A stretch of 64,000 nt of DNA from an uncultured bacterium (GCA_942636505.2 CALOGB020000055.1:124001-188000); one strand, 5' to 3'; numbered from the stretch's first letter, positions 50,648 to 60,444 are shown. Program-made: numbers and translations. Notes: generated by a model not told the origin, from the sequence alone.

Positions 50648-52683
50648 GCCGCCACCTCCAGCGCCGCGACTGCGGGCAGCAGGATGCGGAAACGCGTGCC
50701 CTCCCCCTCGCGGCTGCCAACGTCGAGCGCGCCGCCCATCGCATGAACCAATTGCCGCGCCTCGAACGCGCCGATCCCGAAGCCCGCCGGCTTGGACGAC
50801 ACGAACGGCTTGAACAGCTGATCACGGACGAAGCCCGGCGTCATGCCACAGCCATGGTCGATCACGTCGATCGCGACCTGTTCGCCAATCGTCTCGACGA
50901 CCAGCAAAACAGGCGCATCTGCAGCGCTAGCCTCGACCGCGTTTTGGACCAGCTGCCCCAGCACCTGTTCGAGCCGCGCCGCATGCCCCAGCGCCCAGGC
51001 GGGACCGCCCCGCGCGACGATCGGGTGCTGTGCCTTGCGGACGGCCGCGACTCGCTCGACGATGGTGGCAACGTCGATCGGCTGAAGCGGTTCGCCGCGG
51101 ACGGGTCCGTGCTGCGAAAGTCGGGCGAGCAGCGCGTTCATGCGATCGGACGAATCCTTGAGGGTGGCGACCATGTCGACGCGAAAATCGGGGTTTTCGG
51201 CGTGCCGCTCTGCGTTGCGGGCGACCAGCGTCAACTGGCTGACGAGGTTCTTGATGTCGTGCAGGATGAACGCGAACCGGCGGTTGAACTCGTCGAACCG
51301 CGCCGCGTCGGCCAGCGCCGCATGCGCGCGGTCCTCGGCAAGATAACTCGCCGCCTGCCGCCCCGCGACTCGGAGCAGGTCGAAATCTTCCCAGTCGAGC
51401 GCACGGTCGACCGGCGGGCGCGCCAGCACGATCGCGCCAACCAGCGCGCCGCCGTGCACCAGCGGCACGATCGCCCACGCCTCGGGACAGTCGCGGAGCC
51501 AGCCCGGAACGCTCGCCACGTCGTCACCCGGCGCAGTGCCGGCGCGGACGCGGTCCAGTTCGACGATTCGGGCATCCTGCGCGAGATAGCGCGCCAACGT
51601 CTCGTCACGCGGACCATCGGCCGCTCCCGCCCAGTTCCACGTCGCGCCCGGCCCCAACGACGCCCCATCGGGCACCAGCAACAGCCCCCCGGGCGAGTCG
51701 GTCAGGTCGGCGATCGACTTCACCACGCGACAATCGAGCGACTCCGCACCGGCATCGGGTCGGCCCAGCGTATCGGTGAAGCGCTGCCACTCGGCACGGT
51801 AGTCATAGCGATGGCGAAACAGGTGCTTGGCAACCTTCACCTTGGCCCATGCCCGCAGCCACGGCGTCGACAGCAGCGCCACCACCATCGCGGTCGCGCC
51901 GAACACGATCGCCGTCTGCGCCACCCGCGCATAGGGACCGGCGAGGCTGGCGACGACGGCGGTCGCGAGCGCGGTGATGCCCGCGTAGAGGACCAGCGCG
52001 ATCGCCGACAAGGCGCGCACCGCGATCGGTCGCGACAAGGCGAGCGTCCACTCGCCGCTGCGATGCACGCCGACGACGAGCAGAGCCGCGACACCGATCA
52101 TCACGACGCCCCGCGCAACGAACGCGATCGGCGCTGCCACCGTCGCGGCATAGGCCAAAGCCGCCACCGACAGGTCGACGCCCCACATCGCGGCAAGCGC
52201 CAATATCACCAGCCGAACGCCGCCCCGCGATGTCGGCGCCGCTTGATACAGGTGATGCGTGAGGACGAGCGCGCTCACCGCCTCCATCATGCCGAGCATC
52301 GCGCGGGCGGACGCGACCGCGGCGAACGCCTCGTCATGCACCACGGCCATTTCCACGAACGCGAGCAGCGCCGCGGCACCGGCGAGCGTCATCACCACCA
52401 GATACACCGCGTCCAGCGCCCGGTTGCCGGTGCGATCGCGCCGCACCATTGCCAGCATGAACCCGAGCCAGGCGACATCGCGACCGCTCGCCGCGACGCG
52501 AGTCGCGATGTCCTGCGCGCCGATCCCCGCGACCGCGAGCGCCCACAGGCTGGTCGCGACCAGCGCCGCCAGCAACGCGCGATGCGGCCAATGCCCGCTC
52601 GGCCGCCGCATCTGCCCAAGCGCCACCGCGCCGAACAGCAACGCAGCGAGCGCATGGCTCCACAGGACCAGGGTGGCGATCAC
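50644..52683 (-). CDS. prsK: PEP-CTERM system sensor histidine kinase PrsK
   Basis: 679 aa. About eight hydrophobic segments in residues 1-280, then a GAF-like domain at about 300-455 (SPGGLLLVPDGASLGPGATW; AIVPLVHGGALVGAIVLARP), the phosphoacceptor segment FAFILHDIKNLVSQLTLVAR, and a GHKL ATPase domain with QNAVEAS, DHGCGMTPGFV and GFGIGAFEARQLV. Length and layout are those of PrsK. It lies 19 bases after the sugar transferase and is coupled to prsR. Confidence 0.9.
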   Translation of the reverse strand: MIATLVLWSHALAALLFGAVALGQMRRPSGHWPHRALLAALVATSLWALAVAGIGAQDIATRVAASGRDVAWLGFMLAMVRRDRTGNRALDAVYLVVMTLAGAAALLAFVEMAVVHDEAFAAVASARAMLGMMEAVSALVLTHHLYQAAPTSRGGVRLVILALAAMWGVDLSVAALAYAATVAAPIAFVARGVVMIGVAALLVVGVHRSGEWTLALSRPIAVRALSAIALVLYAGITALATAVVASLAGPYARVAQTAIVFGATAMVVALLSTPWLRAWAKVKVAKHLFRHRYDYRAEWQRFTDTLGRPDAGAESLDCRVVKSIADLTDSPGGLLLVPDGASLGPGATWNWAGAADGPRDETLARYLAQDARIVELDRVRAGTAPGDDVASVPGWLRDCPEAWAIVPLVHGGALVGAIVLARPPVDRALDWEDFDLLRVAGRQAASYLAEDRAHAALADAARFDEFNRRFAFILHDIKNLVSQLTLVARNAERHAENPDFRVDMVATLKDSSDRMNALLARLSQHGPVRGEPLQPIDVATIVERVAAVRKAQHPIVARGGPAWALGHAARLEQVLGQLVQNAVEASAADAPVLLVVETIGEQVAIDVIDHGCGMTPGFVRDQLFKPFVSSKPAGFGIGAFEARQLVHAMGGALDVGSREGEGTRFRILLPAVAALEVAA

Positions 52684-52702
52684 GCGCGGTCAGCTACGAA
52701 AA

Positions 52703-54091
52703 TCACCGCGCGCCTGCCGGCCACAACACCACGCGGAGCGTCTGCAACAGGATCAGCATGTCGAGGAACGGCGAATAATTCTTCGCGTAATACAGGTCGT
52801 ATTCGAGCTTGTGCCGCGCATCCTCGATCGACGCGCCATAGGGATAATTGATCTGTGCCCAGCCGGTGATCCCGGGCTTCACCATATGCCGCTCGGCGTA
52901 GAACGGCAGCTGCTCCTCGAGCTGCTGGACGAACTGCGGCCGTTCCGGACGTGGGCCGACGAAGCTCATCTCGCCCTTCAGCACGGTCCAGGTCTGCGGC
53001 AGTTCGTCGATCCGCACCTTGCGGATGAAGCGACCGATGCGCGTGATCCGCGGATCGTCCTCCGCCGCCCAGACCGCCTTGCCCGCGACCTCGGCATCCT
53101 GCCGCATCGACCGCAACTTCAGGATATCGAAGCCCTCGTTGTAGAGCCCGACACGGCGCTGGCGATAAAAGGCCGGCCCCTTCGACTCGATCTTGATCGC
53201 GATCGCAGTGAGCAGGATGATCGGCAGCGTGACGACCAGAAGCAGCCCGCTGGCGACGATGTCGAACGCGCGCTTGAACACGCTCGACAGCATTCTGCTG
53301 GAGGCGAACCCGTCGGAGAAAATCAGCCAGGACGGGTTGACGCTCTTCAGGTCGATGCGTCCCGTCTCGCGTTCGAGAAAGCTCGATATCTCGCTGACCT
53401 GCACGCCGGTGGTGCGGACGCGGAGCAAATCCTTCATCGGCAGGGCGTTGCGGCGTTCGTCGAGCGCCAGCACGACCTCGCTCGCATTCTGGTCGACGAT
53501 ATGCGCGGCGAGATTGGGGATGTCGGCGCGAGGCATCGCGCCCTGGACGACCGGGTCCGCCTCGCCCATCAGGACGAAGCCCGCGACGACGAAGTTCACG
53601 CCAGGTTGTGCGGCCAGCGTCTCGATCCGCGCCGCGCGCGTGCCGGCGCCGAGCACGACGATCCGCCGCTTGAACGTCTCGCCGCCGAGCGTCTTGCCGA
53701 GCACCGCGCGGACCGTGACGAGCAGGACGGTCGCGATCACCGTCGAGTATAGCAGGTTCGATCGCCACAGCGCGAGCGGGGGGACGAGGAAGAAGATCAG
53801 CGACAGGAACATCACGCCCAGCGAGAGCGCCACCGCCAGCCGCGCGGCGGCAAAACGCAGCGACAGGAACGACGCAACGCCGTACGCGCCGACCGCGACC
53901 AGCGAGACCTGCAATGCGAGCGCGAACGTCAGCAACTGCGCGATCCGGGTATGGATCGGCCCGACCTCCATGCCGATCTGATGCGCGCGGACGATCCAGC
54001 CGATCTCCGCCGACGCGATCAGCAACACCGCATCGACAAGGCCGAGCAGGAGGACCGCATAAGGTACGTAATGCTTGAAGAGCCGTATCAT
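52703..54091 (-). CDS. XrtA/PEP-CTERM system sugar transferase (TIGR03013-like)
   Basis: 462-aa polyprenyl-phosphate sugar-phosphotransferase that starts repeat-unit assembly of an exopolysaccharide. Four N-terminal spans, a CoA-binding/NAD-like middle ([20 protein letters not shown]), a fifth span ([20 protein letters not shown]), and the C-terminal bacterial sugar transferase domain ([55 protein letters not shown]). First gene of the operon with prsK, prsR and the TPR gene. No exosortase is in the window. Confidence 0.92.
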   Translation of the reverse strand: MIRLFKHYVPYAVLLLGLVDAVLLIASAEIGWIVRAHQIGMEVGPIHTRIAQLLTFALALQVSLVAVGAYGVASFLSLRFAAARLAVALSLGVMFLSLIFFLVPPLALWRSNLLYSTVIATVLLVTVRAVLGKTLGGETFKRRIVVLGAGTRAARIETLAAQPGVNFVVAGFVLMGEADPVVQGAMPRADIPNLAAHIVDQNASEVVLALDERRNALPMKDLLRVRTTGVQVSEISSFLERETGRIDLKSVNPSWLIFSDGFASSRMLSSVFKRAFDIVASGLLLVVTLPIILLTAIAIKIESKGPAFYRQRRVGLYNEGFDILKLRSMRQDAEVAGKAVWAAEDDPRITRIGRFIRKVRIDELPQTWTVLKGEMSFVGPRPERPQFVQQLEEQLPFYAERHMVKPGITGWAQINYPYGASIEDARHKLEYDLYYAKNYSPFLDMLILLQTLRVVLWPAGAR

Positions 54092-54252
54092 CGTCCGCTA
54101 TCCCGACGCACCAGTGTAAACGCTTCCGACACCTGAACGCCACGTTTCGCAGTAAAACACCAAAAAAGCCTGAAGACTGCATGCCAATCCGATCATTCGG
54201 CGATTGGCGCGCGAAATTGCTACGTTATAGCTCGGCGCCAGCAGGAGGCTTC

Positions 54253-55341
54253 ATGACCGCACGTAAGATCGTTCCCGTTATTCTTTCAGGCGGTTCGGGC
54301 ACGCGCCTCTGGCCGATGTCGCGCCCCGAAATGCCCAAGCAGATGCTCGCGCTGACCGCGGACGAGACGATGCTGCAGCTGACCGCGGGCCGCGCGTTCG
54401 GCGATCGCTTCGCCGCACCGATCGTGGTCGCGAATGCGCGTCACGCGGACCTCGTCGAACAGCAGCTGGCCGAGGCCGGCGCGACTCCCCAGGCACTGAT
54501 CCTCGAGCCGATCGGCCGCAACACCGCGCCCGCCATCGCGCTCGCGGCGATCGCCGCCGGCGGTGGTGGCGACGCGTTGCTGGTGATGCCGTCGGACCAC
54601 GTTATCGGCGATGTCGCGGCATTCCACGCAGCGATCGAGGCGGCGATGCCGCTCGTCACGCAAGGGTGGCTCGTCACGTTCGGCATCGCACCCGACGCGC
54701 CCGAAACCGGCTATGGCTGGATCCAGATCGGCGATGAGCTCCAGCCCGGCGTCAACCGCGTCGCGCGGTTCGTCGAGAAGCCCCCGCTCGACAAAGCGCA
54801 GTCAATGCTCGCCAGTGGCGATCACGCCTGGAACGGTGGGATCTTCCTGTTCCTCGCCGACGCCTATCTCGAAGCCCTCGCGCAGTTCGATCCGGGTATC
54901 CTGACCGCCACGCAGGAGGCAATGGACAAGGCACGCACGCAGGGCACGCGCATCTATCCCGACGCAGCCGCCTTCGCCGCCTCGCCTGACGACTCGATCG
55001 ATTACGCAGTGATGGAAAAGGCCGACCGGGTCGCGGTCGTGCCGGTCGCGATGGGCTGGAACGACGTCGGCAGCTGGGACGCGCTCCACGCGATCAGTGA
55101 CACGGACGACGACGGCAACGCGCACCGCAGCCACGGCGACGGCGATGTGCTCGCGATCGACACGAAGAACTGCTTCGTCCGCAGCGACGGCGTCCGCGTC
55201 TCGCTGGTCGGCGTCGAGGACCTGATCGTGGTCGCGAGCGGCAATGACGTGCTGATCATGCCACGCGGCCGCAGCCAGGAAGTGAAGAAGCTTATCGAGG
55301 CCATGAAAACCGCTGCGAAGAACACCGCGCCGACCAGCTGA
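54253..55341 (+). CDS. Mannose-1-phosphate guanylyltransferase
   Basis: 362 aa, makes GDP-mannose for polysaccharides. Pyrophosphorylase signature LSGGSGTRLWPMSRPEMPKQ, then PIGRNTAPAIALAA, LLVMPSDHVI, FVEKP and WNGGIFLFLADAYL. The C-terminal part is a left-handed beta-helix-like region; the phosphomannose isomerase cupin of long ManC/AlgA proteins is absent, so it is the monofunctional form. ATG 54253 has AGGAGG just upstream. Divergent from the XrtA-type operon, fitting a role in the same exopolysaccharide. Confidence 0.92.
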   Translation: MTARKIVPVILSGGSGTRLWPMSRPEMPKQMLALTADETMLQLTAGRAFGDRFAAPIVVANARHADLVEQQLAEAGATPQALILEPIGRNTAPAIALAAIAAGGGGDALLVMPSDHVIGDVAAFHAAIEAAMPLVTQGWLVTFGIAPDAPETGYGWIQIGDELQPGVNRVARFVEKPPLDKAQSMLASGDHAWNGGIFLFLADAYLEALAQFDPGILTATQEAMDKARTQGTRIYPDAAAFAASPDDSIDYAVMEKADRVAVVPVAMGWNDVGSWDALHAISDTDDDGNAHRSHGDGDVLAIDTKNCFVRSDGVRVSLVGVEDLIVVASGNDVLIMPRGRSQEVKKLIEAMKTAAKNTAPTS

Positions 55342-55356
55342 GGTCAGGACATAGAA

Positions 55357-55381
55357 TCGGTCCGGCCGCGCGCCGGACCGA
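55357..55381 (+). terminator. Hairpin after the guanylyltransferase gene
   Basis: TCGGTCCGGC-CGCGC-GCCGGACCGA, perfect 10-bp stem, but no T-tract follows, so terminator function is uncertain. It sits between convergent genes. Confidence 0.45.
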
Positions 55382-55386
55382 TCGAA

Positions 55387-55566
55387 TTACGGTTTCCTGC
55401 GGGTCTTCGGCACCTGCGACAGGCGCGTGAGCAGCGTCGGGATGTCCTCGGTGATCATCGTGTCGGTGGGAGTCTGCCAGGACGAGCGCAATCTTTCGCC
55501 GACATCATGCAATCGTGCGCCGGCTTCACGCCTGCCGGCTTCACGCCTGGATGTCTCGTTTCGCAC
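55387..55566 (-). CDS. NepR-like anti-sigma factor candidate
   Basis: 59 aa from GTG 55566 (GAGGT four bases upstream). The C-terminal half reads HDVGERLRSSWQTPTDTM, then EDIPTLLTRLSQ, matching the NepR pattern (VGxxLRxxY/W, a spacer with acidic residues, then IPxLLxxL) that forms the two helices clamping EcfG. The N-terminal part has a tandem RREAG repeat. NepR sequesters EcfG until phosphorylated PhyR titrates it. Neither phyR nor ecfG is adjacent, so it may be a second, orphan NepR. A GGAAC-N16-GGTT match lies upstream. Confidence 0.5.
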   Translation of the reverse strand: MRNETSRREAGRREAGARLHDVGERLRSSWQTPTDTMITEDIPTLLTRLSQVPKTRRKP

Positions 55567-55638
55567 GTCTACCTCACCTACGCATACACCCGGCGGCATC
55601 CTTCGGGGGGGTAAGGACACCGCCGGGCTCTCGGGTCA

Positions 55639-55663
55639 AACCGACGATATCCGCGCTTGTTCC
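55639..55663 (-). promoter_or_regulatory. EcfG-type promoter candidate upstream of the NepR-like gene
   Basis: Minus strand GGAAC (55663-55659), 16-base spacer, GGTT (55642-55639); one mismatch from GGAAC-N16-CGTT. About 73 bases from the GTG. Autoregulation of nepR by EcfG is common. Confidence 0.45.
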
Positions 55664-55804
55664 GGCAGTTTCCCGCGGTTTCGCCATATGCGCATGTTTC
55701 GCGCCGGTTCCGGTCGCAGACGCGTCGAAATTCCAATTTTCGAAGCGCTGGTGATCCGCACGGAGATCGGCTTAGATGCGCCAAAGTTCACGGGAGAATT
55801 CGTC

Positions 55805-57619
55805 ATGGATCGTCGCCAGTTCCTCGCATCAGGGGGCGTCGCCGCGCTCGCTACCACGCTGCTGCCGTCGTCGGCTTTCGCGCAGTCGAGCGGCGACACC
55901 GCGCTCAATGCCGATTTCGAGCGGATCTTTCAGGCGAGCGTCGCGCGGTCGCCCGAACTCGCGACGTCGCTCGGCCTCGACAAGGGACCGCGAGCATCGC
56001 TGAAGGGGCAATTGTCGCCACGCACACCCGACAAGCGCGCGCGCGACGTCGCCGAGACCAAGGCCGCGCTCGCCAGTCTCGCTCGCTACGACGGCGCGGG
56101 CCTGTCACCGGCCGCCAAGCTCAACCTCGAAGTCGTCCGCTACTCGCTCGCCACGCAGATCGCCGCACCTGAGAAATTCGGCATGGACAGCCCGATCCGC
56201 CCCTACCGGATCTTCCAGCAGGGCGGCGCCTATTTTCAGGTGCCCGACTTCCTCAACACCGCGCACACCATCAACGCCACTCCGGATGCCGAGGCGTATC
56301 TGTCGCGGCTCGACCAGTTCGGCACGGTGCTCGACCAGGAAAGCGCGATGCAGCAGGCCGAGGCGGCACGCGGCCTGCTCGCACCCAGCTGGTCGCTCGA
56401 CCTGACGCTCGGCCAGATGCGGAAACTGCGCGGCCAGCCTGCCGCCACGTCGAGCATCGTCCAGTCGCTGGTAAAGCGTGCCGCCGCCAAGGGCCTGACC
56501 GGCGACTGGCAGGCGCGCGCCGCCAAGATCGTCGACGCGAAAGTGTATCCCGCGCTCGATCGCCAGATCGCGCTGATCGAGCGGCTGAAGCCGACCACCA
56601 AGCCCGGCGACGGCATCTGGCGCGTGCCGAACGGCGACGCGATCTACGCGATGGCGCTGAACCAGGCGACCACCACGACGATGAGCCCGGACGAGGTGCA
56701 CCGCATCGGCCTCGCACAGGTCGCGGAAATCACCGCGCAGCTCGACACGATCCTGAAGTCGCAGGGCTTCACGACCGGCACGGTCGGCGAGCGGCTGGCG
56801 AAACTGAACGTCACGCCGGACCAACTCTACGCGAACACCGCGGAGGGCCGTACCGAGCTGATCGCGGGCCTGAACGATGGTATCAAGGCGATGTACGCCA
56901 AGCTGCCCCAGGCCTTCTCCGAAGTGCCGACGCAGCCGCTCGAGATCCGCGCGGTCCCGGTCGAGATCCAGGACGGCGCATCGAACGGCTATTACAACCG
57001 CGCCTCGCTCGATGGCAGCCGTCCGGCGATCTACTTCGTCAATTTGAAGGACGTCGGCGACTGGCCGAAATACACGCTCCCATCGCTGACCTATCACGAG
57101 GGCGTACCGGGGCATCACCTCCAGATCAGCCTCGCGCAGGAATCGAAGGACATCCCGACGCTTCGGAAGATCGGCTTCTTCTCGGCCTATTCGGAAGGCT
57201 GGGCGCTGTACGCGGAGCAACTCGCCGACGAACTCGGTGCCTACGCGTCGCCGCTGGAGCGCGCCGGGTATCTCCAGTCGTTCTTGTTCCGCGCAACGCG
57301 TCTGGTGGTCGACACCGGCATCCACGCAAAACGCTGGAGCCGCGAGAAGGCGACCGACTACATGGTCGCTACGACCGGCTTCGCCCGGCCGCGCACGCAG
57401 CGCGAGGTGGAACGCTACTGCACGCAGGCCGGGCAGGCATGCAGCTACAAGGTCGGCCACATGGCATGGACGCGCGCACGAGTGAAGGCGAAGGCGGCGC
57501 TGGGCGACAAGTTCGACCTGAAGCAGTTCCACGACATCCTGAAGGAAGGCGCAATGCCGCTCACGATCCTGGAACGCCGGGTCGACGAGCGGATCGCGGC
57601 GATGAAGGCGCGGGGATAA
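55805..57619 (+). CDS. DUF885 family secreted protein, predicted metallopeptidase-like
   Basis: 604 aa. N-terminal MDRRQFLASGGVAALATTLL is a twin-arginine-like export signal (one R pair and F-L), with cleavage near SAFA-QS. The DUF885 body ends with the zinc-binding-like TYHEGVPGHHLQISLA, a downstream glutamate-rich FFSAYSEGWALYAEQLADEL and RMTxTRLVVDTGIHA-type region, resembling M32/thermolysin-like helices. Probably a periplasmic peptidase. ATG 55805; the long in-frame opening upstream to 55427 is not coding. Confidence 0.9.
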   Translation: MDRRQFLASGGVAALATTLLPSSAFAQSSGDTALNADFERIFQASVARSPELATSLGLDKGPRASLKGQLSPRTPDKRARDVAETKAALASLARYDGAGLSPAAKLNLEVVRYSLATQIAAPEKFGMDSPIRPYRIFQQGGAYFQVPDFLNTAHTINATPDAEAYLSRLDQFGTVLDQESAMQQAEAARGLLAPSWSLDLTLGQMRKLRGQPAATSSIVQSLVKRAAAKGLTGDWQARAAKIVDAKVYPALDRQIALIERLKPTTKPGDGIWRVPNGDAIYAMALNQATTTTMSPDEVHRIGLAQVAEITAQLDTILKSQGFTTGTVGERLAKLNVTPDQLYANTAEGRTELIAGLNDGIKAMYAKLPQAFSEVPTQPLEIRAVPVEIQDGASNGYYNRASLDGSRPAIYFVNLKDVGDWPKYTLPSLTYHEGVPGHHLQISLAQESKDIPTLRKIGFFSAYSEGWALYAEQLADELGAYASPLERAGYLQSFLFRATRLVVDTGIHAKRWSREKATDYMVATTGFARPRTQREVERYCTQAGQACSYKVGHMAWTRARVKAKAALGDKFDLKQFHDILKEGAMPLTILERRVDERIAAMKARG

Positions 57620-57631
57620 CCGAAGCGCGCT

Positions 57632-57948
57632 GATCCTCCCCTGCCAGGGGGAGGTGTCGCCGAAGGTGACGGAGGGGGAGGACACGGAAGGTCTGGGGTG
57701 CCAACTACGCTTGGTTCGCAATCAACCATTGCTGCCGCGTCTCTCGCCAGAGACCTCAACCCTGTTCGCGTCTAGTCAGGCACACCGGCACCCACACCCC
57801 CGTTCGTGCCGAGTAGAGACCGAGTAGCCCTCTTGGGCGTATCGAGGGCTTGTATCGAGGTACAGGTTCCGCGCGACACCCCGTCCCTCGATACGCCGTC
57901 TCGATACGCTCCTACGTAGCTACTCGCCGCCTACTCGGGACGAACGGG
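57632..57948. repeat. Palindromic repeats in the DUF885 to beta-glucosidase gap
   Basis: 57632-57684: CTCCCCCTGGCAGGGGAGG-type hairpin (CCTCCCCTGCCAGGGGGAGG) with a CCGAAGGTGACGGAGGGGGA side. 57798-57948: a second, different element whose arms carry CCCGTTCGT-CCGAGTAG, CGAGTAG and CGTATCGAGG at left and their inverse at right. No gene is seen in the 335-base gap. Confidence 0.75.
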
Positions 57949-57954
57949 CGACCC

Positions 57955-60258
57955 TCACTTCCCCCCACGATCCAGCGTCTGCGCCGCAACCCGCACCGTC
58001 ACCGTCTGCACGACATCCGCCGCCGACGTCGCCAGCATTACCTTGTAGTCGTCGCCAGCGATCTTCCACCCACCGCTCGCGACGTCAAACGTCGCCAACA
58101 ACCGCGGATCCACCGTTACCGAAACAGCCTGCTCGGCGCCCGGCGCGAGATCGACCTTGCGGAAAGCCCCGAGCCGCTTGGGCGCCTCCCAGCCCGCACC
58201 CGATACATAGACCTGCGCGACCGCCTTGCCCTGCACCGCACCCGTGTTCTTCACCGAGAACCCAGCCTTGATGCCCTTGCCCTGAGGCGCGGCAGTCAAA
58301 CCACCCATCGCGAAGTTCGTGTAGGACAGCCCGTAGCCGAACGGGAACAGCGGCTTCGCGCCGGTCTTGTCGAACCACTTATAACCGACCGCGGCGCCTT
58401 CGATGTCGTAATTGCCCATCGGATGCGAATCGCGGTCGAGCTTCGGATCGCCCTCGAGCTTGGGCCGCGGCAGCTGCGCGAGCGACGCGGGGAAGGTCGC
58501 GGGCAGATGCCCCGACGGATTGACCTCGCCGGTCAGCACCCGCGCAATTGCCTCGCCGCCAGCCGTGCCCGGATACCACGCCTCCAGCACCGCGCCGACC
58601 TTGCCCAGCCACGGCATCACCACCGGGCCGCCGGTTTCGAGCACGACCACCGTCTTCCTGTTCGCCCCCGCGACCGCGTCGATCAGCGCGTTCTGGCCAG
58701 CCGGCAGGTTCAGGTCGGGCACGTCGAACGACTCGCCGGTCCACTGCTCGCCGAACACGACGACGACGTCCGCATTCCGCGCCGCCGCGGCGGCCGCCTT
58801 GACGTCCTTGCCGTCGAGATACGTCACGGTCGCGCCGGTCCGCGCCTGCAACGCCTTCATCGGCGACGACGCGTGATACGTCTTCGGCCCCGGGAACCCG
58901 CTCGGGAACTCGTCCGCCACGATCAGGCCGTTGGTCGGGGCATTGTGCGAATAGACCTGGCTCGAGCCACCGCCCGACAGCACGCCGACATCGGCATGCG
59001 CGCCGATCAGCAGGATCGACTTGGCCGTCTTGGCGATCGGCAACAGCCCCGCGGTGTTCTTGAGCAGGACGATGCCCTCCTCCGCATCCGCGCGCGTCAC
59101 TGCAGCATGAGCGGCGTAATCAATCGTCGTCGCGCGATCGCCCGCCACGACCTTGTCGAACGCGCCGACCGAGAACATTCCCCACAGTACGCGCCGCGCC
59201 ATGTCGGTCGCGCGCGCTTCGCTGACATGACCGTTGTTGACCGCCTCGCGCAGCGCATCCGCAAAATAGGCCGAGCGATCGAACGCCCAGCCCGATTGCT
59301 GGTCGAGCCCGGCATTGGCCGCCTCGCTGGTCGAATGCGTCGCGCCCCAGTCGGACATGACATAGCCCTTGAAGCCCCAGTCGCGCTTCAGCACCGTGTT
59401 GAGCAGCCAGTCGTTCTCGCACGCATAATGCCCGTTGACCCGGTTGTACGAGCACATCACCGAGCCGGGCTGGCCGACCTCGTTGGCGATCTCGAACGCG
59501 AGCAGGTCGGACTGGCGCGCGGCCTGTTCGCCGATCTTGTGATCGATGTTGTTGCGGTTCGTCTCCTGGCCGTTGAACGCGTAATGCTTCATCGTCGACA
59601 CGACGTGCTGCGACTGGATCCCCTTGATCTCGTGCCCGGTAATGACGCCCGCCAGCAATGGATCCTCACCGCCATATTCGAAATTGCGGCCGTTGCGCGG
59701 TTCGCGCGTAAGGTTCATCCCGCCCGCAAGCTGCACGTTGAAGCCCGACAGGAATGCCTCGTTGCCGATCATCGCGCCGCCGGCCTGTGCAAGCTCGGGG
59801 TTCCAGGTCGCCGCGGTAGCGATCCCGGAGGGCAGCGAGGTGCGCAGGCGCGGCGTCGGCCCACGCTGGCTGGCGACACCGACGCCGGCATCCGTCTGCC
59901 ACTGGCTGGGGATGCCGAGCCTGGGGATACCCGGCACGATCCCAGCGGATGCGGGCAGGCCGTCCTTCGGATAGACCCAGTTCTTGATCGGCGTCTTCAG
60001 CCAGTCGGCATTCGTCGCAAAGTAACCGAAGGTGAGCTGCAGCTTCTCGTCGAGCGTCATCTCCTTGAGCAACAGGTCGACCCGCGCATCGGCGCCCAGC
60101 GCAGTGTTCATCCACGGCCGCGCCTTGGGAGCCTCCGTCCGCGCCGCCGCCGCACCGGGTGCGTTGTTGGTCGTCTGCGCCACCGCGGGCGCGGCGATCG
60201 CCAGCACCGATCCCGCGAGCAAACGGACGAACAGGGCACGGGAACGAAATGCGGTCAT
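57955..60258 (-). CDS. bglX: Glycoside hydrolase family 3 beta-glucosidase (BglX-like)
   Basis: 767 aa. Signal peptide MTAFRSRALFVRLLAGSVLA with cleavage near AVA-QT. The GH3 N-terminal barrel has RNGRNFEYGGEDPLLAGVIT, VMSTMKHYAFNGQ-type KHYA region and nucleophile aspartate in KGYVMSDWGATHST; the C-terminal domain has ILLIGAHADVGVLSGGGSSQ and VVVFGEQWTGES, and a fibronectin III-like domain ends it (FPFGYGLSYTNFAM; GKAVAQVYVSG). Periplasmic or secreted glycosidase cutting terminal beta-glucosyl units. No sugar transporter gene is adjacent. Confidence 0.94.
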   Translation of the reverse strand: MTAFRSRALFVRLLAGSVLAIAAPAVAQTTNNAPGAAAARTEAPKARPWMNTALGADARVDLLLKEMTLDEKLQLTFGYFATNADWLKTPIKNWVYPKDGLPASAGIVPGIPRLGIPSQWQTDAGVGVASQRGPTPRLRTSLPSGIATAATWNPELAQAGGAMIGNEAFLSGFNVQLAGGMNLTREPRNGRNFEYGGEDPLLAGVITGHEIKGIQSQHVVSTMKHYAFNGQETNRNNIDHKIGEQAARQSDLLAFEIANEVGQPGSVMCSYNRVNGHYACENDWLLNTVLKRDWGFKGYVMSDWGATHSTSEAANAGLDQQSGWAFDRSAYFADALREAVNNGHVSEARATDMARRVLWGMFSVGAFDKVVAGDRATTIDYAAHAAVTRADAEEGIVLLKNTAGLLPIAKTAKSILLIGAHADVGVLSGGGSSQVYSHNAPTNGLIVADEFPSGFPGPKTYHASSPMKALQARTGATVTYLDGKDVKAAAAAARNADVVVVFGEQWTGESFDVPDLNLPAGQNALIDAVAGANRKTVVVLETGGPVVMPWLGKVGAVLEAWYPGTAGGEAIARVLTGEVNPSGHLPATFPASLAQLPRPKLEGDPKLDRDSHPMGNYDIEGAAVGYKWFDKTGAKPLFPFGYGLSYTNFAMGGLTAAPQGKGIKAGFSVKNTGAVQGKAVAQVYVSGAGWEAPKRLGAFRKVDLAPGAEQAVSVTVDPRLLATFDVASGGWKIAGDDYKVMLATSAADVVQTVTVRVAAQTLDRGGK

Positions 60259-60334
60259 GGCTTCACTTTCACGAGAATCTAGTATGCCATGTGTGCCGCG
60301 TTCGTCGCGTTACCGCAACCAGCCGTCGCAAGGG

Positions 60335-60444
60335 CTCCCCTCCCTGAAAGGGAGGGGTTGGGGGTGGGTCGGTTTCCAGATCGTGGAACGTCGACGACCC
60401 AAGCCGGCCTACCCACCCCCGCCCCTCCCTTTCAGGGAGGGGGG
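60335..60444. repeat. Palindromic intergenic repeat, family A copy 5
   Basis: Inverted pair of the CCCTCCCTGAAAGGGAGGGG arm. It lies between the 5' end of the beta-glucosidase gene and the 3' end of the oxoprolinase gene. Confidence 0.88.

Noticed and set aside
54204..54221. Sigma-54-like box TTGGCGCGCGAAATTGCT upstream of the guanylyltransferase
   Set aside because: The GG and GC elements are separated by 11 bases instead of the strict 10, so it does not meet the -24/-12 rule despite the nearby PrsR.
55427..55804. Upstream in-frame extension of the DUF885 gene
   Set aside because: It crosses the NepR-like gene on the other strand and would bury the twin-arginine-type signal peptide that starts at 55805.
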